A DNA stretch of 64,000 nt from an uncultured Alsobacter sp. (GTDB lineage: Bacteria; Pseudomonadota; Alphaproteobacteria; Rhizobiales; Beijerinckiaceae), in contig NZ_CAMFHB010000015.1 of the NCBI RefSeq assembly GCF_945952055.1, forward strand, positions 1-64,000. Reading direction: 5' to 3'. The number at the start of each line of letters is the position of its first letter. Within the stretch, counting starts at the first letter, position 1. Of the stretch, positions 1 to 8,452 are shown piece by piece. Under the pieces are notes generated by a model, which saw only the letters and a program-made list of their open reading frames with translations, was not told the origin of the DNA and searched no databases. A program made the translations under genes and the position numbers.

Positions 1-226
1 GGGCCCGGAAGGTCCAGACAAAGCCGGCGCCGGCCGGCGTTCCCGTGCGGATCGAGACATAGGTGCGGTGCGGATGGTCGGCGTCGGCCCGCAGGCCGTA
101 GCCGATCCAGGTGTCGTTCGCCCCCACGCAGGGCAGGCCGAGCGCGCCCAGGACGGCATCGTAGAAGCGCCGGGCGGCGGCGAGATCCGGGACGTAGAGG
201 CAGACGTGATCGATCACGCCCGTCAC
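1..226 (-). CDS. VOC (glyoxalase/bleomycin-resistance) family protein, 3' part outside window
   Basis: The N-terminal 75 residues of a vicinal-oxygen-chelate fold protein are visible. It begins with a GTG codon (VTGVIDHVCLYVPDL) and continues into RRFYDAVLGALGLP, the usual first beta-alpha-beta module with an early metal-ligand His (IDHV). The GTG at 226-224 overlaps the TGA of the upstream dehydrogenase gene in a GTGA arrangement, so the two are probably translationally coupled in one operon. The substrate cannot be inferred; family members include glyoxalases, dioxygenases and antibiotic-binding proteins. The gene runs off the left end of the window. Confidence 0.75.
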   Translation of the reverse strand, partial: MTGVIDHVCLYVPDLAAARRFYDAVLGALGLPCVGANDTWIGYGLRADADHPHRTYVSIRTGTPAGAGFVWTFRA

Positions 227-1218
227 AGCATCGACGGAAGGACCCGGTCCGGCGGACGGTGGCCGTCCATGAAGGTCTTGATGTTGACGATGACCTTCTC
301 GCCCATGTCGATGCGGCCTTCGTGCGTGGCCGATCCCATGTGCGGCAGCACGACGACCCGATGCTGGCGCGCCAGCTTCAGGAGCCGGGGCGAAATGGCC
401 GGCTCGTGCTCGAAGACGTCGAGGCCGGCGCCTGCGATCTCGCCCGCTTCCAGCATCCGGGTGAGGGCATTCTCGTCGATGATCTCGCCGCGGGCCGTGT
501 TGACGACGATGGCATCGGGCTTGAGGAGCTTGAGCCGGCGCGCCGAGAGCAGATGGTAGGTCGCGGGCGTGTGCGGGCAGTTCACCGACACGATGTCCAT
601 GCGCGCGAGCATCTGGTCCAGCGAATCCCAGTAGGTCGCCTCCAGCGTCTCCTCGATCGGCGCGGCGACGCGGCGACGGTTGTGGTAGTGCACCTGCAGG
701 CCGAAGGCGCGGGCGCGGCGCGCCACCGCCTGGCCGATGCGGCCCATGCCGACGATGCCGAGGCGCTTGCCGGTGATCCGGCGGCCCAGCATCCAGGTGG
801 GGGACCAGCCGTTCCAGGCCTCGTCGGGGATCACCCGCGAGCCTTCGGCGATCCGGCGGGCGACCGCCAGGATCAGCGCCATGGTCATGTCGGCGGTGTC
901 TTCTGTCAGCACGCCTGGCGTGTTGGTGACGGTGAGACCGCGCGTCAGCGCCGTCTGCACGTCGATATTGTCCACGCCGTTGCCGAAATTGGCGATAAGC
1001 TTCAGGTTTTCGCCGGTCTGGGCGAGGAGCTGGGCGTCGATCTTGTCCGTAACGGTGGGCACGAGCACGTCCGCCGTGCGCAGGGCCTCGGCCAGCTCGG
1101 CCTGGGTCATGGGGTGGTCGTCGACGTTCAGACGTGCATCGAAGAGCTCACGCATCCTCGTTTCCACGACGTCGGGCAGTTTGCGCGTGACGACGACGAG
1201 CGGCTTCTTCTTGCTCAT
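223..1218 (-). CDS. D-2-hydroxyacid dehydrogenase (D-glycerate dehydrogenase / glyoxylate reductase type)
   Basis: A cytosolic NAD(P)-dependent D-isomer 2-hydroxyacid dehydrogenase of 331 residues. The Rossmann motif GIVGMGRIGQAVARRA lies in mid-protein. It is followed by the catalytic Arg region (NTARGEIIDENAL), a Glu in FEHEP and the catalytic His in LPHMGSATHEGR. The closest general type is GyaR/hydroxypyruvate-glyoxylate reductase, which interconverts glyoxylate and glycolate or hydroxypyruvate and D-glycerate; the exact substrate is inferred. The start was chosen at MSKKKPL because an AGGGGGTGAGG sequence precedes it; an in-frame codon 13 residues upstream is less likely. Its stop overlaps the GTG of the VOC gene. 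Confidence 0.85.
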   Translation of the reverse strand: MSKKKPLVVVTRKLPDVVETRMRELFDARLNVDDHPMTQAELAEALRTADVLVPTVTDKIDAQLLAQTGENLKLIANFGNGVDNIDVQTALTRGLTVTNTPGVLTEDTADMTMALILAVARRIAEGSRVIPDEAWNGWSPTWMLGRRITGKRLGIVGMGRIGQAVARRARAFGLQVHYHNRRRVAAPIEETLEATYWDSLDQMLARMDIVSVNCPHTPATYHLLSARRLKLLKPDAIVVNTARGEIIDENALTRMLEAGEIAGAGLDVFEHEPAISPRLLKLARQHRVVVLPHMGSATHEGRIDMGEKVIVNIKTFMDGHRPPDRVLPSML

Positions 1219-1423
1219 GACCGGCCTCACCCCCTCGCTCGACGCCCGACCGCGCACCCGACGGATGCCCGGCCTTTCACCATCCGTTAACCGCCTCGAC
1301 CCCAGAACTTGGGGCCATACGGTGACGGTTCGCGGGCGCGTCGGACTTCTGTATCGGTGCGGATTGCGAAAGACAATCTCCGCTCAGCCGCCACCTTCGG
1401 ACGAGACCCGGGACCGCCTTTCC

Positions 1424-1966
1424 ATGCCCCATGCCCCGCGCCGCGCTCCGGCCCTCCTCGCCCTCCTCGCTCTCCTCGCCGTGGCCCCGACCGGGGGGCC
1501 CGGGGCTCGGGCCGCCGAGCCGGTCAGCATCGGCCCGGTCTCAAAATTGCCGGTCCCGCGCTTCGTGAGCCTGAAGTCGGACAGGGTTAACCTGCGTGAA
1601 GGTCCGTCCAAGGAGCACCGCACGAGCTGGGTGTTCCAGCGGTCGGGACTACCGGTGGAGATCACCGCGGAATTCGAGACCTGGCGCCGGATTCGCGACT
1701 CGGAGGGCTCGGAAGGCTGGGTGCTGCACAGCCTGCTCAGCGCCCGCCGGACAGCCCTGGTAGCACCGTGGTCGAAGGACGCGGCACTACCTCTTTACGC
1801 AAAGTCGAATACCTCTTCGGAAGTATCCGCCCAGTTGCAGCCGGGCGTGCTGGCTTCGGTCAAGGCTTGCGATGGCACGTGGTGCCGGCTTACAGGTCAA
1901 GGCTTCGACGGCTACATGCAGCAGGCGAAGCTTTGGGGCGTCTATCCGAACGAGAAGGTCGAGTAA
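1424..1966 (+). CDS. Secreted SH3-domain protein
   Basis: A 180-residue protein with an N-terminal signal peptide (basic MPHAPRRAP, then an Ala/Leu-rich core, likely cleaved near GARAAEP). It carries a bacterial SH3 (SH3b) domain with the hallmark DRVNLREGPSKEH and RIRDSEGSEGWVLHS. A second degenerate SH3-like stretch follows (ALPLYAKSNTSSEVSAQLQPGV). Such proteins act in the periplasm and probably bind peptidoglycan or stem peptides. It is divergent from the dehydrogenase, with a shared intergenic region of about 200 bases. The enzymatic role, if any, is unknown. Confidence 0.85.
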   Translation: MPHAPRRAPALLALLALLAVAPTGGPGARAAEPVSIGPVSKLPVPRFVSLKSDRVNLREGPSKEHRTSWVFQRSGLPVEITAEFETWRRIRDSEGSEGWVLHSLLSARRTALVAPWSKDAALPLYAKSNTSSEVSAQLQPGVLASVKACDGTWCRLTGQGFDGYMQQAKLWGVYPNEKVE

Positions 1967-2066
1967 TCGCCGCCGCCCGGCCAACGGGCTGCATGGCACC
2001 TCTGCGCCTGCGCGGTCGTGTCCAAGACTGCGTGACAAGATCTGCGAAATTGAGCAGGCTTGTGCC

Positions 2067-2825
2067 ATGACCATGGGTTTCCGCCTCGGCTGGCAGCGCA
2101 CCAAACGCCAGCCGGATCCTTCACATCTCGAAATTCCGCACGCCGGAGAGGTCTTCCGGGTGGCCGTGCGGCGTGTTGCCGCTGCGCGCCGGTTCACCCT
2201 GCGCGTCAGCGCGGCCACCGGCGACGTCGTCCTGACCCTGCCCTACAGGGCGGATTTCGCCCGCGCGGCGGATTTCGCACAGCGCCACGGCGGCTGGATC
2301 GCCGCGCGCGTGGCGAAGCTCCCGGAAACGGTCGAGCTCCTGCCCGGCGCCGTCGTCCCCATCCGGGGCGTGGAACACCGCATCGAAAACCGCCCGAATG
2401 CCCGCGGCACCGTCTGGGAGGAGCCCAGGGCGACCGGCCGGCCGCGGCTCGTGGTGTCGGGCCTGCCCGAGCACGCCCATCGCCGGATCCTGGATTTCCT
2501 CAAGCGGGAGGCCCGCAAGGACATCGAGGCGGCGGTCCTGCGCCACACCGCGGCGCTCGGCAAGCGCGCGACCAAGATCACGATCCGCGACACCACCAGC
2601 CGCTGGGGATCCTGCTCAACCACCGGCAGGCTGAACTTCTCGTGGCGCCTGATCCTCGCGCCGCCCTTCGTGCTGGACTACCTGGCCGCCCACGAGGTCG
2701 CCCACCTGAAGGAAATGAACCACTCGCCGCGTTTCTGGCGCCTGGTCTACAAGCTGTGCGAGAACACGGACGAGGCCGAGGCCTGGCTGAAACGCCACGG
2801 CGCAGGCCTGCATCGCTTCCGCTGA
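2067..2825 (+). CDS. YgjP/SprT-like M48-type metallopeptidase (DUF45)
   Basis: A 252-residue protein of the YgjP family. The zinc site is HEVAHLKEMNHSPRFW (HExxH plus a downstream His), preceded by the family signature TTSRWGSCSTTGRLNFSW. Family members are predicted cytoplasmic metalloproteases, and their substrates are not established. The start is MTMGFRLG at 2067, with GAGCAGG upstream; a second ATG two codons later is possible. It stands about 100 bases after the SH3 gene on the same strand and may be co-transcribed with it. A palindromic repeat element follows. Confidence 0.88.
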   Translation: MTMGFRLGWQRTKRQPDPSHLEIPHAGEVFRVAVRRVAAARRFTLRVSAATGDVVLTLPYRADFARAADFAQRHGGWIAARVAKLPETVELLPGAVVPIRGVEHRIENRPNARGTVWEEPRATGRPRLVVSGLPEHAHRRILDFLKREARKDIEAAVLRHTAALGKRATKITIRDTTSRWGSCSTTGRLNFSWRLILAPPFVLDYLAAHEVAHLKEMNHSPRFWRLVYKLCENTDEAEAWLKRHGAGLHRFR

Positions 2826-2834
2826 ACATACTGA

Positions 2835-2920
2835 GAGAAGGTGGATCCGGCTTCTCGCGAGAAGCATGCGACCACCCGGAAATTGGGATCGCAGCTCGTT
2901 TCCGTTGAAACGAGCTGCGA
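2835..2920. repeat. Extragenic palindromic repeat, copy A
   Basis: Two hairpins lie in the gap between the metallopeptidase and the exporter. The first is GAGAAG / CTTCTC around GTGGATCCGG. The second is a perfect 14-bp stem (2889-2902 with 2907-2920, loop CGTT, containing CGTTTC/GAAACG). A related arrangement occurs at 22677-22760 and part of it at 34423-34449. It resembles the dispersed intergenic palindromes of Rhizobiales. The second hairpin could also end transcription, but no T-tract follows. Confidence 0.6.
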
Positions 2921-2986
2921 CCAGACGGTCGACAACACCCATTTCAGCCGATAAACGGGGTTTTTGAGCAAGAAAGCCCGTCCTCA

Positions 2987-4180
2987 ATGCGTCTACGCCC
3001 CGACACGCTGGCTCTGACCGCTGTTCTCGGGCTGATGACGGCCTTGGGCCCGCTCTCGACGGACATGTACCTCCCGTCGCTGCCGGCGATCGCGGAGGCC
3101 TTCGGCGCCTCGACGAGCCACGTGCAGCTCACGCTGTCGACCTACCTGGTGGCGTTCGCCGTCGGGCAGGTCATCTACGGTCCCTTGTCGGACCGCTACG
3201 GGCGCAGGCCCGTGCTGATCGCAAGCTTCTCGCTCTACGTCCTGGCGTCCGGCGCCTGCGCGGCCGCGCCGTCGGTCAACGGCCTGATCATGGCCCGTGC
3301 GCTGCAGGCTCTCGGCGCGGCCGGACCGATCATCCTGGCCCGGACCGTCGTGCGCGACCTGTACGACGGCCACCGGGCCGCCCGGGAGATGGCCCGGATG
3401 GGCACCATCATGGGCGTGGTACCGGCGATCGCGCCGGCCCTGGGAGGGCTGCTGCAGACGTGGTTCGGGTGGCGGGCGAGCTTCATCGCCAGCTTCGCCG
3501 GGGCGGCGATGCTGGCCGCCGCGGTCATCGTCCTGCTGCCCGAAACGCTGCGCCAGCGATCAGATGCGTCGATCTCGCCGCTCGGGATCCTGCGCAACTT
3601 CGCCTTCATCGGCAAAAATCCCGTGTTCCGCATGAACGCGGCCATCGCGGCGCTGGCCTATGGCGGCCTCTTCGCCTTCATCTCGGGCGCGTCCTTCGTG
3701 CTCCAGGGGCCCTACGGACTGACGCCCTTCCAGATGGGGCTGTCGTTCTGCCTCGTCGTGGTCGGCTACGTCTCCGGGACCGTGCTCAGCCGGCGGGTGA
3801 TCGGGATCGGCGGCGGTCCCGCCGTCATTCGCTACGGCACCTCGTTCCTGGCCGCGGGCGGCGTGGTGATGCTGGCGTTGCGGCTGGTAGGCACCGGATC
3901 CTTCCTCGAGATCGTGCTGCCCATGATGCTCTACACCTGCGGGATCGGCTTCATCCTGCCGCAGACCATGCTCGGCGCCATGCAGCCCTTCCCCGAGCGC
4001 GCGGGGGCAGCGTCCTCGCTGCAGGGGGTGACCCAGATGACCTCGGCGGCGCTGGTCGGCATCGCCGTGGCCTGGGGCCTCTCCTACTCCCCCACGGCCC
4101 TGCCGCTCGCCATTGCCGCCTCGGGCCTGGCCTCGTTCACCGTGGCGCGCCTCTCACTGCGCCGCTCAGCCACCGGCTGA
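2987..4180 (+). CDS. Bcr/CflA family drug:H+ antiporter (MFS)
   Basis: A 397-residue major-facilitator exporter with about 12 hydrophobic segments. The N-terminus has the DHA1/Bcr pattern GPLSTDMYLPSLPAIAEAF, and the loop 2-3 motif A region reads YGPLSDRYGRRPVL. Motif C-like glycine/proline residues occur in helix 5 (GVVPAIAPALGGLL). Family members in the inner membrane extrude bicyclomycin, chloramphenicol, sulfonamides or cysteine; the substrate here is unknown. It is monocistronic by layout. Confidence 0.9.
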   Translation: MRLRPDTLALTAVLGLMTALGPLSTDMYLPSLPAIAEAFGASTSHVQLTLSTYLVAFAVGQVIYGPLSDRYGRRPVLIASFSLYVLASGACAAAPSVNGLIMARALQALGAAGPIILARTVVRDLYDGHRAAREMARMGTIMGVVPAIAPALGGLLQTWFGWRASFIASFAGAAMLAAAVIVLLPETLRQRSDASISPLGILRNFAFIGKNPVFRMNAAIAALAYGGLFAFISGASFVLQGPYGLTPFQMGLSFCLVVVGYVSGTVLSRRVIGIGGGPAVIRYGTSFLAAGGVVMLALRLVGTGSFLEIVLPMMLYTCGIGFILPQTMLGAMQPFPERAGAASSLQGVTQMTSAALVGIAVAWGLSYSPTALPLAIAASGLASFTVARLSLRRSATG

Positions 4181-4305
4181 GGCGACCAGCCGCATCGCCG
4201 AAAAGCGGCCCCTACCGGCGTCGTCGAGACACATGCGACGGTTTGAACCGTTAGCCTTGCTCCCGTCACAAATGAGAAGTTAAGATCGACCATCGGGAGA
4301 GTTCC

Positions 4306-4389
4306 ATGGCAAAACTCATTTTGGCGGTCGTTTGGTTGACGCTGGCGGTAGACGCTGTCGCTGCGGGTCCGCTGAAGTGGCAGCCGTGA
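4306..4389 (+). CDS. Possible 27-residue secreted or membrane peptide
   Basis: A short reading frame, MAKLILAVVWLTLAV... ending GPLKWQP, preceded at proper spacing by the Shine-Dalgarno-like GGGAGA. The hydrophobic core followed by DAVAAG looks like a signal peptide with almost no mature part. It may be a genuine small peptide or the remnant of a longer gene. It lies convergent to the 638-residue membrane protein. No homolog is recognised, and the evidence is only the ribosome-binding site and the composition. Confidence 0.3.
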   Translation: MAKLILAVVWLTLAVDAVAAGPLKWQP

Positions 4390-4414
4390 GCCAAGCGAGA
4401 TTTTCGCCGCCGTT

Positions 4415-6331
4415 CTAGCCGCACAGCGTAGCCGGCGCCTGCTTTAGAATAGACTGTATGCGCTTTTGCAGCGCGCCCACCTTGTCGCCGATCTTGTCAT
4501 CGTCAACCTGATCCAGCTGCACATAGAGATAGCTGTCGTTGTCCAGCGGCGCCGCCTCCGACAAGCAGGACGCTGTGATTGCAGCAACCTCGATGGCAGA
4601 TCTGGCGGAGCAGAGATGCTTTTTGGCGTCGCCTGACCATTCCCCGTCAAAGGTTTTCAGGGCAAAATGTAATTCTGCGCCGGCTATCGTATGGTAAATA
4701 TTCGCCTTGACCTCATTGTAGTCCGACCCTGTACCTTTCAAACATTCCCAGCGGAATGCCTGCAGATCTTTGATCATTCGACTGGCGCGATCGACGTGGC
4801 TTGGCTTGACCTCGGCCAGCTTGTCTGCAGTCATGTAAAACAGCGACATGTTCTTTGCTAGATATGTATTGTAGATTGCACGCTTCACCATCGTGGGCAC
4901 ACGAAGACATTCGGCCTCGTTGCGCGCGGAAAAATCTGATTTGTCTTTGAACAAATCCAAATACTTGGCGACCGTTTCGGATCCGACCAAGAGCTGCATG
5001 CCCGTATCGGCAGCATCGCTCCAAATCCGGGCAACCATGGTCAATCCCGGCCAGGCCGAAGAACCATCGAGTTGCATCGCCCCGGCAAGCCGCGCTCGGA
5101 ACTCCCAAACCTTCAACCGGAAGGCGCCTTCCGGACTATTGTCTTTGCTGGCGCGGGACTGGGCCTTTCGCATCCACTCGTGCAATTCCGCGACGCCGGC
5201 GTTTCCGTGTCCTATACCGTTGAGCAGACCGGCCAATGCGATGTGAAGAAAGGGCCTCTCTTGCGGCTTTTCGAGAGCACCATCGCGCACCGCAATGCCC
5301 AGTGTTGGCAATGATGAACGGGTGGGGTGTCGATTGCCGATGACCTGGACAGCCTCTGCTTCCAAGAAGAGCTGGGCGTTTGGTGCGGTGGGACAGCGCT
5401 CGACCTCTTTCTTGCCATTCTTGTTGAAATGGAACGCCATGAACTCGGGCTCATTCGCGCATAGCAATCGAAACTGGTCCGCTACCGAATAATAGATGGC
5501 GTTGATATGAAGGATGGCCTCGTCGAGGTTGGGGTTCTCCCGTGCCAAGGCCAGCCGAATTCCGTGGACTGATTTGGGGTCGACGATAAACTCGAGGCTC
5601 TTGTTGTGCCAGCGATCGTGCATGACGCGCAGGCGACTGACTGTCGGATCGATAACGGTCCGGATGAACTCATGCTCCGGGTAGTCTTCGACTTTACGAC
5701 CAGAATTTCCCGCGAAGACTTCGCGCACGAGGGTCTCATCCCGGGCCATCTGGCCCGAGATATCCGTGGCGAGCAGAAACGCCACGGCCGTGGGGTCGGA
5801 CGACACGGGCGCCTTGAAGCTCGTGGGAGGTACAATGGCCGGGTCCGACGAATCTGCCCCGCGGAGCGACTGGGCCAGCTCGAGGGTGAACCCACTCGTC
5901 TGCACCTTGGCGACGCGAGACATGATCCCGTAGTCGTGGTCGAGCGCCAGGATCAGGCCGGCGATACCCAAGCCGACGACGACCAGTGAACGCTGGGTGT
6001 AGAACAGGTCGGAGCGCTTCGAGTCCTGTGACGGGTCGGTTTCCGACAGCCAGGCACTCACGAAGGAACCGATGAAAAATCCCGAGAGCGACAGAAGCAG
6101 CCTGGACTCGCTGAGCTTCCCCCAGAATGCCGGCAGCTTGTGGGATGCGGCGAGATCGGGCGGAAAGGTCAGGGCCAGCAGACCCACCGCAACGAAGCCG
6201 AAGAAGACAGCGAGGACGAAGGGCCCGGAACTTCCTCGGAACAGCCAGCGCTGGGGCCAACCAAAGAGCGAGACGCCAAACAGCCGATCGCAGTAGTACC
6301 CAATGACGAAAGCAACGACGAGATTGAGCAT
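4415..6331 (-). CDS. Membrane-anchored protein of unknown function
   Basis: A 638-residue protein not recognised as any named family. The first 130 residues hold about four hydrophobic segments (around residues 1-14, 36-57, 78-95 and 113-130). The remaining 500 residues look soluble and helical, rich in charged residues and with scattered Cys (for example LLCANEPEF, ECLKGTGSDY). Membrane topology with a large cytoplasmic or periplasmic domain is inferred. Start ATG 6331 follows a GAGG sequence. Its codon use and base composition are visibly less GC-rich than the flanking genes (codons such as GAT, TTT, AAA and ATA are common), suggesting acquisition by transfer. It is monocistronic. Confidence 0.75.
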   Translation of the reverse strand: MLNLVVAFVIGYYCDRLFGVSLFGWPQRWLFRGSSGPFVLAVFFGFVAVGLLALTFPPDLAASHKLPAFWGKLSESRLLLSLSGFFIGSFVSAWLSETDPSQDSKRSDLFYTQRSLVVVGLGIAGLILALDHDYGIMSRVAKVQTSGFTLELAQSLRGADSSDPAIVPPTSFKAPVSSDPTAVAFLLATDISGQMARDETLVREVFAGNSGRKVEDYPEHEFIRTVIDPTVSRLRVMHDRWHNKSLEFIVDPKSVHGIRLALARENPNLDEAILHINAIYYSVADQFRLLCANEPEFMAFHFNKNGKKEVERCPTAPNAQLFLEAEAVQVIGNRHPTRSSLPTLGIAVRDGALEKPQERPFLHIALAGLLNGIGHGNAGVAELHEWMRKAQSRASKDNSPEGAFRLKVWEFRARLAGAMQLDGSSAWPGLTMVARIWSDAADTGMQLLVGSETVAKYLDLFKDKSDFSARNEAECLRVPTMVKRAIYNTYLAKNMSLFYMTADKLAEVKPSHVDRASRMIKDLQAFRWECLKGTGSDYNEVKANIYHTIAGAELHFALKTFDGEWSGDAKKHLCSARSAIEVAAITASCLSEAAPLDNDSYLYVQLDQVDDDKIGDKVGALQKRIQSILKQAPATLCG

Positions 6332-6497
6332 GACGGCCTCGCTGAAGATGGAAGGCAGACACGCCGACAGACTATGACAAAGCAGCGCTCACGTTAAGGC
6401 CCGTTCGACTGGCTCAAGCGACACTTGACGGCCGATCCGCCGTCATCGGCCGTCTGTCGCGCATGACAGGATCGCGCCCCGAAAGGCAACCTGGACA

Positions 6498-7085
6498 TCA
6501 ACCTCGATGCGGTGGCGTCCGCGAAATGACCGCACGAAGCGCCAATACGGACGAAGGCACGCCCCCCTCCGGCTTGAGAACCAGCGGCAGCCCCGCGGCG
6601 ACGAACACGGCCGCGTCGCAGGCCTGCGCCATGCGTTGGTTCAGCCGTCCCTGCGCATCCCGGAAGCGGCGCCCGAGCGGCGTGTCGGGCACCAGGCCCA
6701 GCCCGATCTCGTTGCTGACCAGCACGACGGGGACGGTGACGGACCTCAGGGCCTCGATCGCCTCCGCGGTGCGCGCTTCGACGTCGTGCCCGCCGAACGT
6801 CAGGTTGGACAGCCAGAGCGTCAGGCAATCCACGACCACGGCGGCGCCGGGCGCGTCGGCGGCGCGCAGGGCACCGGCGAGATCGACGGTTTCCTCGATC
6901 GTCCGCCAGCGCGGCCCGCGCTCCTCGCGGTGCCGCGCGATCCGGTCGGCCATTTCCGCGTCCCCCGCGGTCGCGGTGGCGATCATCACCGGCTCGTCCG
7001 AGGCAGCTTCCACGGCGGACAGAGCGAGGCGGGTCTTGCCGGAGCGGGCTCCGCCGAGGACGAGAAGGGTGCGCAGGCTGCTCAT
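6498..7085 (-). CDS. cobP: Adenosylcobinamide kinase / adenosylcobinamide-phosphate guanylyltransferase
   Basis: A 195-residue bifunctional enzyme of the CobP/CobU family. It phosphorylates adenosylcobinamide and transfers GMP to it, making AdoCbi-GDP in late cobalamin assembly. The P-loop LVLGGARSGKT lies at the N-terminus, followed by the family motif ATATAGDAEMADRIARHREERG carrying the guanylylated His (in RHREERG). VVVDCLTLWLSNL and LVSNEIGLGLVPDTPLGRRFRD follow, both diagnostic. The start MSSLRTLLV was chosen for agreement with the family. It is an isolated cob gene here. B12 would serve the ethylmalonyl-CoA mutase encoded at 30.3-32.3 kb. Confidence 0.93.
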   Translation of the reverse strand: MSSLRTLLVLGGARSGKTRLALSAVEAASDEPVMIATATAGDAEMADRIARHREERGPRWRTIEETVDLAGALRAADAPGAAVVVDCLTLWLSNLTFGGHDVEARTAEAIEALRSVTVPVVLVSNEIGLGLVPDTPLGRRFRDAQGRLNQRMAQACDAAVFVAAGLPLVLKPEGGVPSSVLALRAVISRTPPHRG

Positions 7086-7196
7086 GGGCGGCGGGATGAC
7101 ACGGGACGCGCGGGCGGGCAAGAGCGAGGGCGGCCCCCGGCTTGGGCGCCTTCGCGGCCCATGATACGGAAGACCCCGTCACGACGGGGACGATGC

Positions 7197-8351
7197 ATGA
7201 ATCCGCTGTTCGCCGAGCTTCCCACCACCGTGTTCGAGGTGATGTCGCGCCTCGCCCGCGAAACCGGCGCCATCAATCTCGGCCAGGGCTTTCCCGACGA
7301 TCCCGGCCCGGAGGACGTTCGCCGCGCCGCCGCGGACGCGGTGATGACGGGCTGGAACCAGTATCCGCCGATGATGGGCCTGCCGGAACTGCGCCAGGCG
7401 GTCGCGGGCCACTACGCGCGCCACCAGGACGTCGCGCTCGACTGGGAAAGCGAGGTGATGATCACCTCCGGCGCCACCGAGGCGCTCGCCGGCGCGCTGA
7501 TGGCGCTGATCCAGCCGGGCGACGAGGTCGTCCTGTTCCAGCCGCTCTACGACGCCTATCTCCCTCTCGTGCTGCGGGCGGGCGGCGTGCCCAGGTTCGT
7601 TCGCCTGGAGCCGCCGCACTGGCGCTTCGACGAGGCGCAGCTGAGGGCGGCCTTCTCGCCGAAGACCCGGGTGGTCCTGCTCAACAACCCGCTGAACCCC
7701 TCGGCGACCATCGCTCCACGGGAGGACCTCGAGCTGCTCGCGCGTTTCTGCGTCGAGAACGACACGATCGCCTTGTGCGACGAGGTCTGGGAGCACGTCG
7801 TGTTCGACGGAGCCAGGCACCTCTCGATGCTGGCGATCCCCGGCATGCGCGAGCGGACGGTCAAGATCGGCTCGGCCGGCAAGATCTTCTCGCTGACCGG
7901 CTGGAAGGTCGGCTTCGTCTGCGCCCACGCCCACATCCTGCGGGTGCTGGCCAAGGCCCACCAGTTCATCACCTTCACCACCCCGCCCAACCTGCAGGCG
8001 GCGGTCGCCTATGGGCTCGGCAAGGACCAGACCTACTTCGAGGGCATGCGCGCGGCCCTGCAGCGTTCGCGGGACCGTTTCGCGACGGGTCTTTCGGAGC
8101 GGGGCTTCTCGGTCCTGCCCAGCGCCGGCACCTATTTCCTCAACGTGGACCTCGCCCCGCTGGGCGAAACCGACGACGTCGCGTTCTGCCAGCGGCTCGT
8201 GCAGGAGCACGGCGTGGCGGCCATCCCGGTCTCGGCCTTCTATGCGCGCGATCCGATCCGCAGCGTCGTGCGGTTCTGCTTCGCCAAGCGCGACGAGGTG
8301 CTCGACGGGGCGCTGTCCCGGCTGGAGACGGTGGCCCGCAAAGCCGCTTGA
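7197..8351 (+). CDS. PLP-dependent class I/II aminotransferase
   Basis: A 384-residue fold-type I aminotransferase. The PLP-binding Lys sits in KIGSAGKIFSLTGWKVGF. Other family marks are GATEALAGALMAL (cofactor phosphate), NNPLNPSATIAP and the Asp/Tyr pair in CDEVWEHVVFDG. The C-terminal Arg region is SVVRFCFAKRDEVL. It resembles the YbdL/kynurenine aminotransferase subgroup, which transfers amino groups from methionine, glutamine or aromatic amino acids to 2-oxo acids; the substrate is uncertain. It is divergent from cobP. Its start (MNPLFAELP) follows GACGGGGACG. Confidence 0.9.
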   Translation: MNPLFAELPTTVFEVMSRLARETGAINLGQGFPDDPGPEDVRRAAADAVMTGWNQYPPMMGLPELRQAVAGHYARHQDVALDWESEVMITSGATEALAGALMALIQPGDEVVLFQPLYDAYLPLVLRAGGVPRFVRLEPPHWRFDEAQLRAAFSPKTRVVLLNNPLNPSATIAPREDLELLARFCVENDTIALCDEVWEHVVFDGARHLSMLAIPGMRERTVKIGSAGKIFSLTGWKVGFVCAHAHILRVLAKAHQFITFTTPPNLQAAVAYGLGKDQTYFEGMRAALQRSRDRFATGLSERGFSVLPSAGTYFLNVDLAPLGETDDVAFCQRLVQEHGVAAIPVSAFYARDPIRSVVRFCFAKRDEVLDGALSRLETVARKAA

Positions 8352-8452
8352 CCGGCCGGCGTCAGGCCTTAGCGTCCCGCCGCGGTCCGCGGCACCCCGG
8401 CGCGAGGCTTGCACGCGCCCATACGGTTTCTTTCTCCACCGGAGCGTTCTCG

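Noticed and set aside
6331-6497. Cobalamin riboswitch near cobP
   Set aside because: This gap is downstream of cobP, and no B12-box-like sequence was found there or in the cobP upstream region (7086-7196).
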